Shown in pieces: positions 38,002 through 38,424 of a DNA stretch of 38,424 nt (position 1 is the stretch's first letter; each line of letters opens with the position of its first letter). Under the pieces are notes generated by a model. The model was not told the origin of the DNA and did not search any database. It saw nothing but the letters and a program-made list of their open reading frames with translations. The position numbers and the translations under genes are program-made. The DNA is from an uncultured Alistipes sp. (GTDB lineage Bacteria; Bacteroidota; Bacteroidia; Bacteroidales; Rikenellaceae), in assembly GCA_905213895.1 (NCBI GenBank), contig CAJMKE010000018.1, positions 1-38,424 on the forward strand. The letters run 5' to 3'.

Positions 38002-38424
38002 TTAAAAATCATAGCCTGTAATCTTCGACGCATAACTGCTCCAACCGCTTGCAGATTTATACGCGTCGACCGAAGCCGTCGGGACATAAATTTTAGCCGT
38101 CGATGAAATATGTTCAAATCCCCAATAGCACAACGTCGGAGGTGTAGTCGGCTTACAATAAATGCTTGTCAGGCTGCTGCAATCTCTGAATGCATACTGT
38201 CCAATCAAAGTAACGCTGTCGGGAATGTTAATGCTTGTCAGGCTGCTGCAATTATAGAATGCTTCATCTCCTATCGAAGTAACACTGTCGGGAATAGTAA
38301 CGCTTGTCAGACCTCTGCAATAGGAAAATGCAGAATCTCCAATTGAAGTAACACTGTCGGGAATAGTAACGCTTGTCAGGTTGCTGCAATGTTGGAATGC
38401 AGAATTATTAATCGAAGTAACGCT
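38002..38424 (-). CDS. BspA-type leucine-rich-repeat protein, C-terminal part (runs off the window)
   Basis: The last 140 codons and the stop of a gene whose start lies beyond the right edge. Five near-identical 23-residue repeats of the type SVTSIGDxAFxxCSSLT, each 69 bases of DNA, precede a C-terminal tail (TAKIYVPTASVDAYKSA) related to that of the neighbouring 779-residue protein. The repeats are much more alike than those in the neighbour, which points to recent expansion. Confidence 0.85.
   Translation of the reverse strand, partial: SVTSINNSAFQHCSNLTSVTIPDSVTSIGDSAFSYCRGLTSVTIPDSVTSIGDEAFYNCSSLTSINIPDSVTLIGQYAFRDCSSLTSIYCKPTTPPTLCYWGFEHISSTAKIYVPTASVDAYKSASGWSSYASKITGYDF

Noticed and set aside
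38209..38424. CRISPR-like regular repeats
   Set aside because: The 69-bp units are in frame and encode leucine-rich repeats; there are no unique spacers.

Overview
The window looks like a piece of a Bacteroidales chromosome, most likely Alistipes or a close Rikenellaceae relative. This is inferred from the gene families (TonB/ExbB/two-ExbD set, PepSY-like secreted proteins, BspA-type leucine-rich lipoproteins, UPRT and RlmN of Bacteroidetes type), from several promoters of the Bacteroidetes form TTTG-N19/20-TAnnTTTG, from weak Shine-Dalgarno sites, and from a GC-rich core. No species was confirmed.

Positions 1-16633 are core chromosome: rlmN, a tonB-family gene, hflX, upp, prmA, xerD-recO, a secreted CocE-type hydrolase, a cupin/carboxymuconolactone-decarboxylase lipoprotein, two PepSY-like secreted proteins, a thioredoxin lipoprotein with a MarR regulator, a five-gene operon (HAD hydrolase, envelope protein, lipoprotein, rdgB, folE) and a nitroreductase. 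Intergenic spaces carry arrays of a 9-bp TTAA-centred repeat (CCTTAAAGT/CTTTAAGGA type), often next to GC-rich hairpins.

At 16582-18391 an AT-rich two-gene restriction-modification module (putative PD-(D/E)XK nuclease, then a beta-class DNA methyltransferase) sits between two 52-bp copies of the 3' end of the nitroreductase gene. It looks like an insertion with a long target duplication. Its promoter overlaps a perfect 17-bp inverted repeat that runs into the nuclease start codon.

Positions 18444-32490 return to core: RNase P RNA, an acyltransferase-like membrane protein, rnhB, a membrane protein, an AraC regulator with an operator-like site, the exbB/exbD operon that would energise TonB, ansA, and a dprA-M50 protease-tatD operon. 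They are followed by tRNA-Cys and an approximately 500-nt protein-poor block (30918-31455) with a consensus promoter and strong long-range pairing, which I read as one or two structured non-coding RNAs. A small HTH protein and an unknown acidic protein come next.

From about 32783 to the right edge the character changes. A tRNA-Thr(CGT) sequence that lacks a matching 5' acceptor arm, TACAAC repeats, lower GC and a complete absence of the 9-bp arrays suggest the end of an integrated element. It carries a KAP-type P-loop NTPase, two small unknown proteins, a mosaic 779-residue BspA/collagen-like lipoprotein and the C-terminal part of a second LRR protein that runs off the window.
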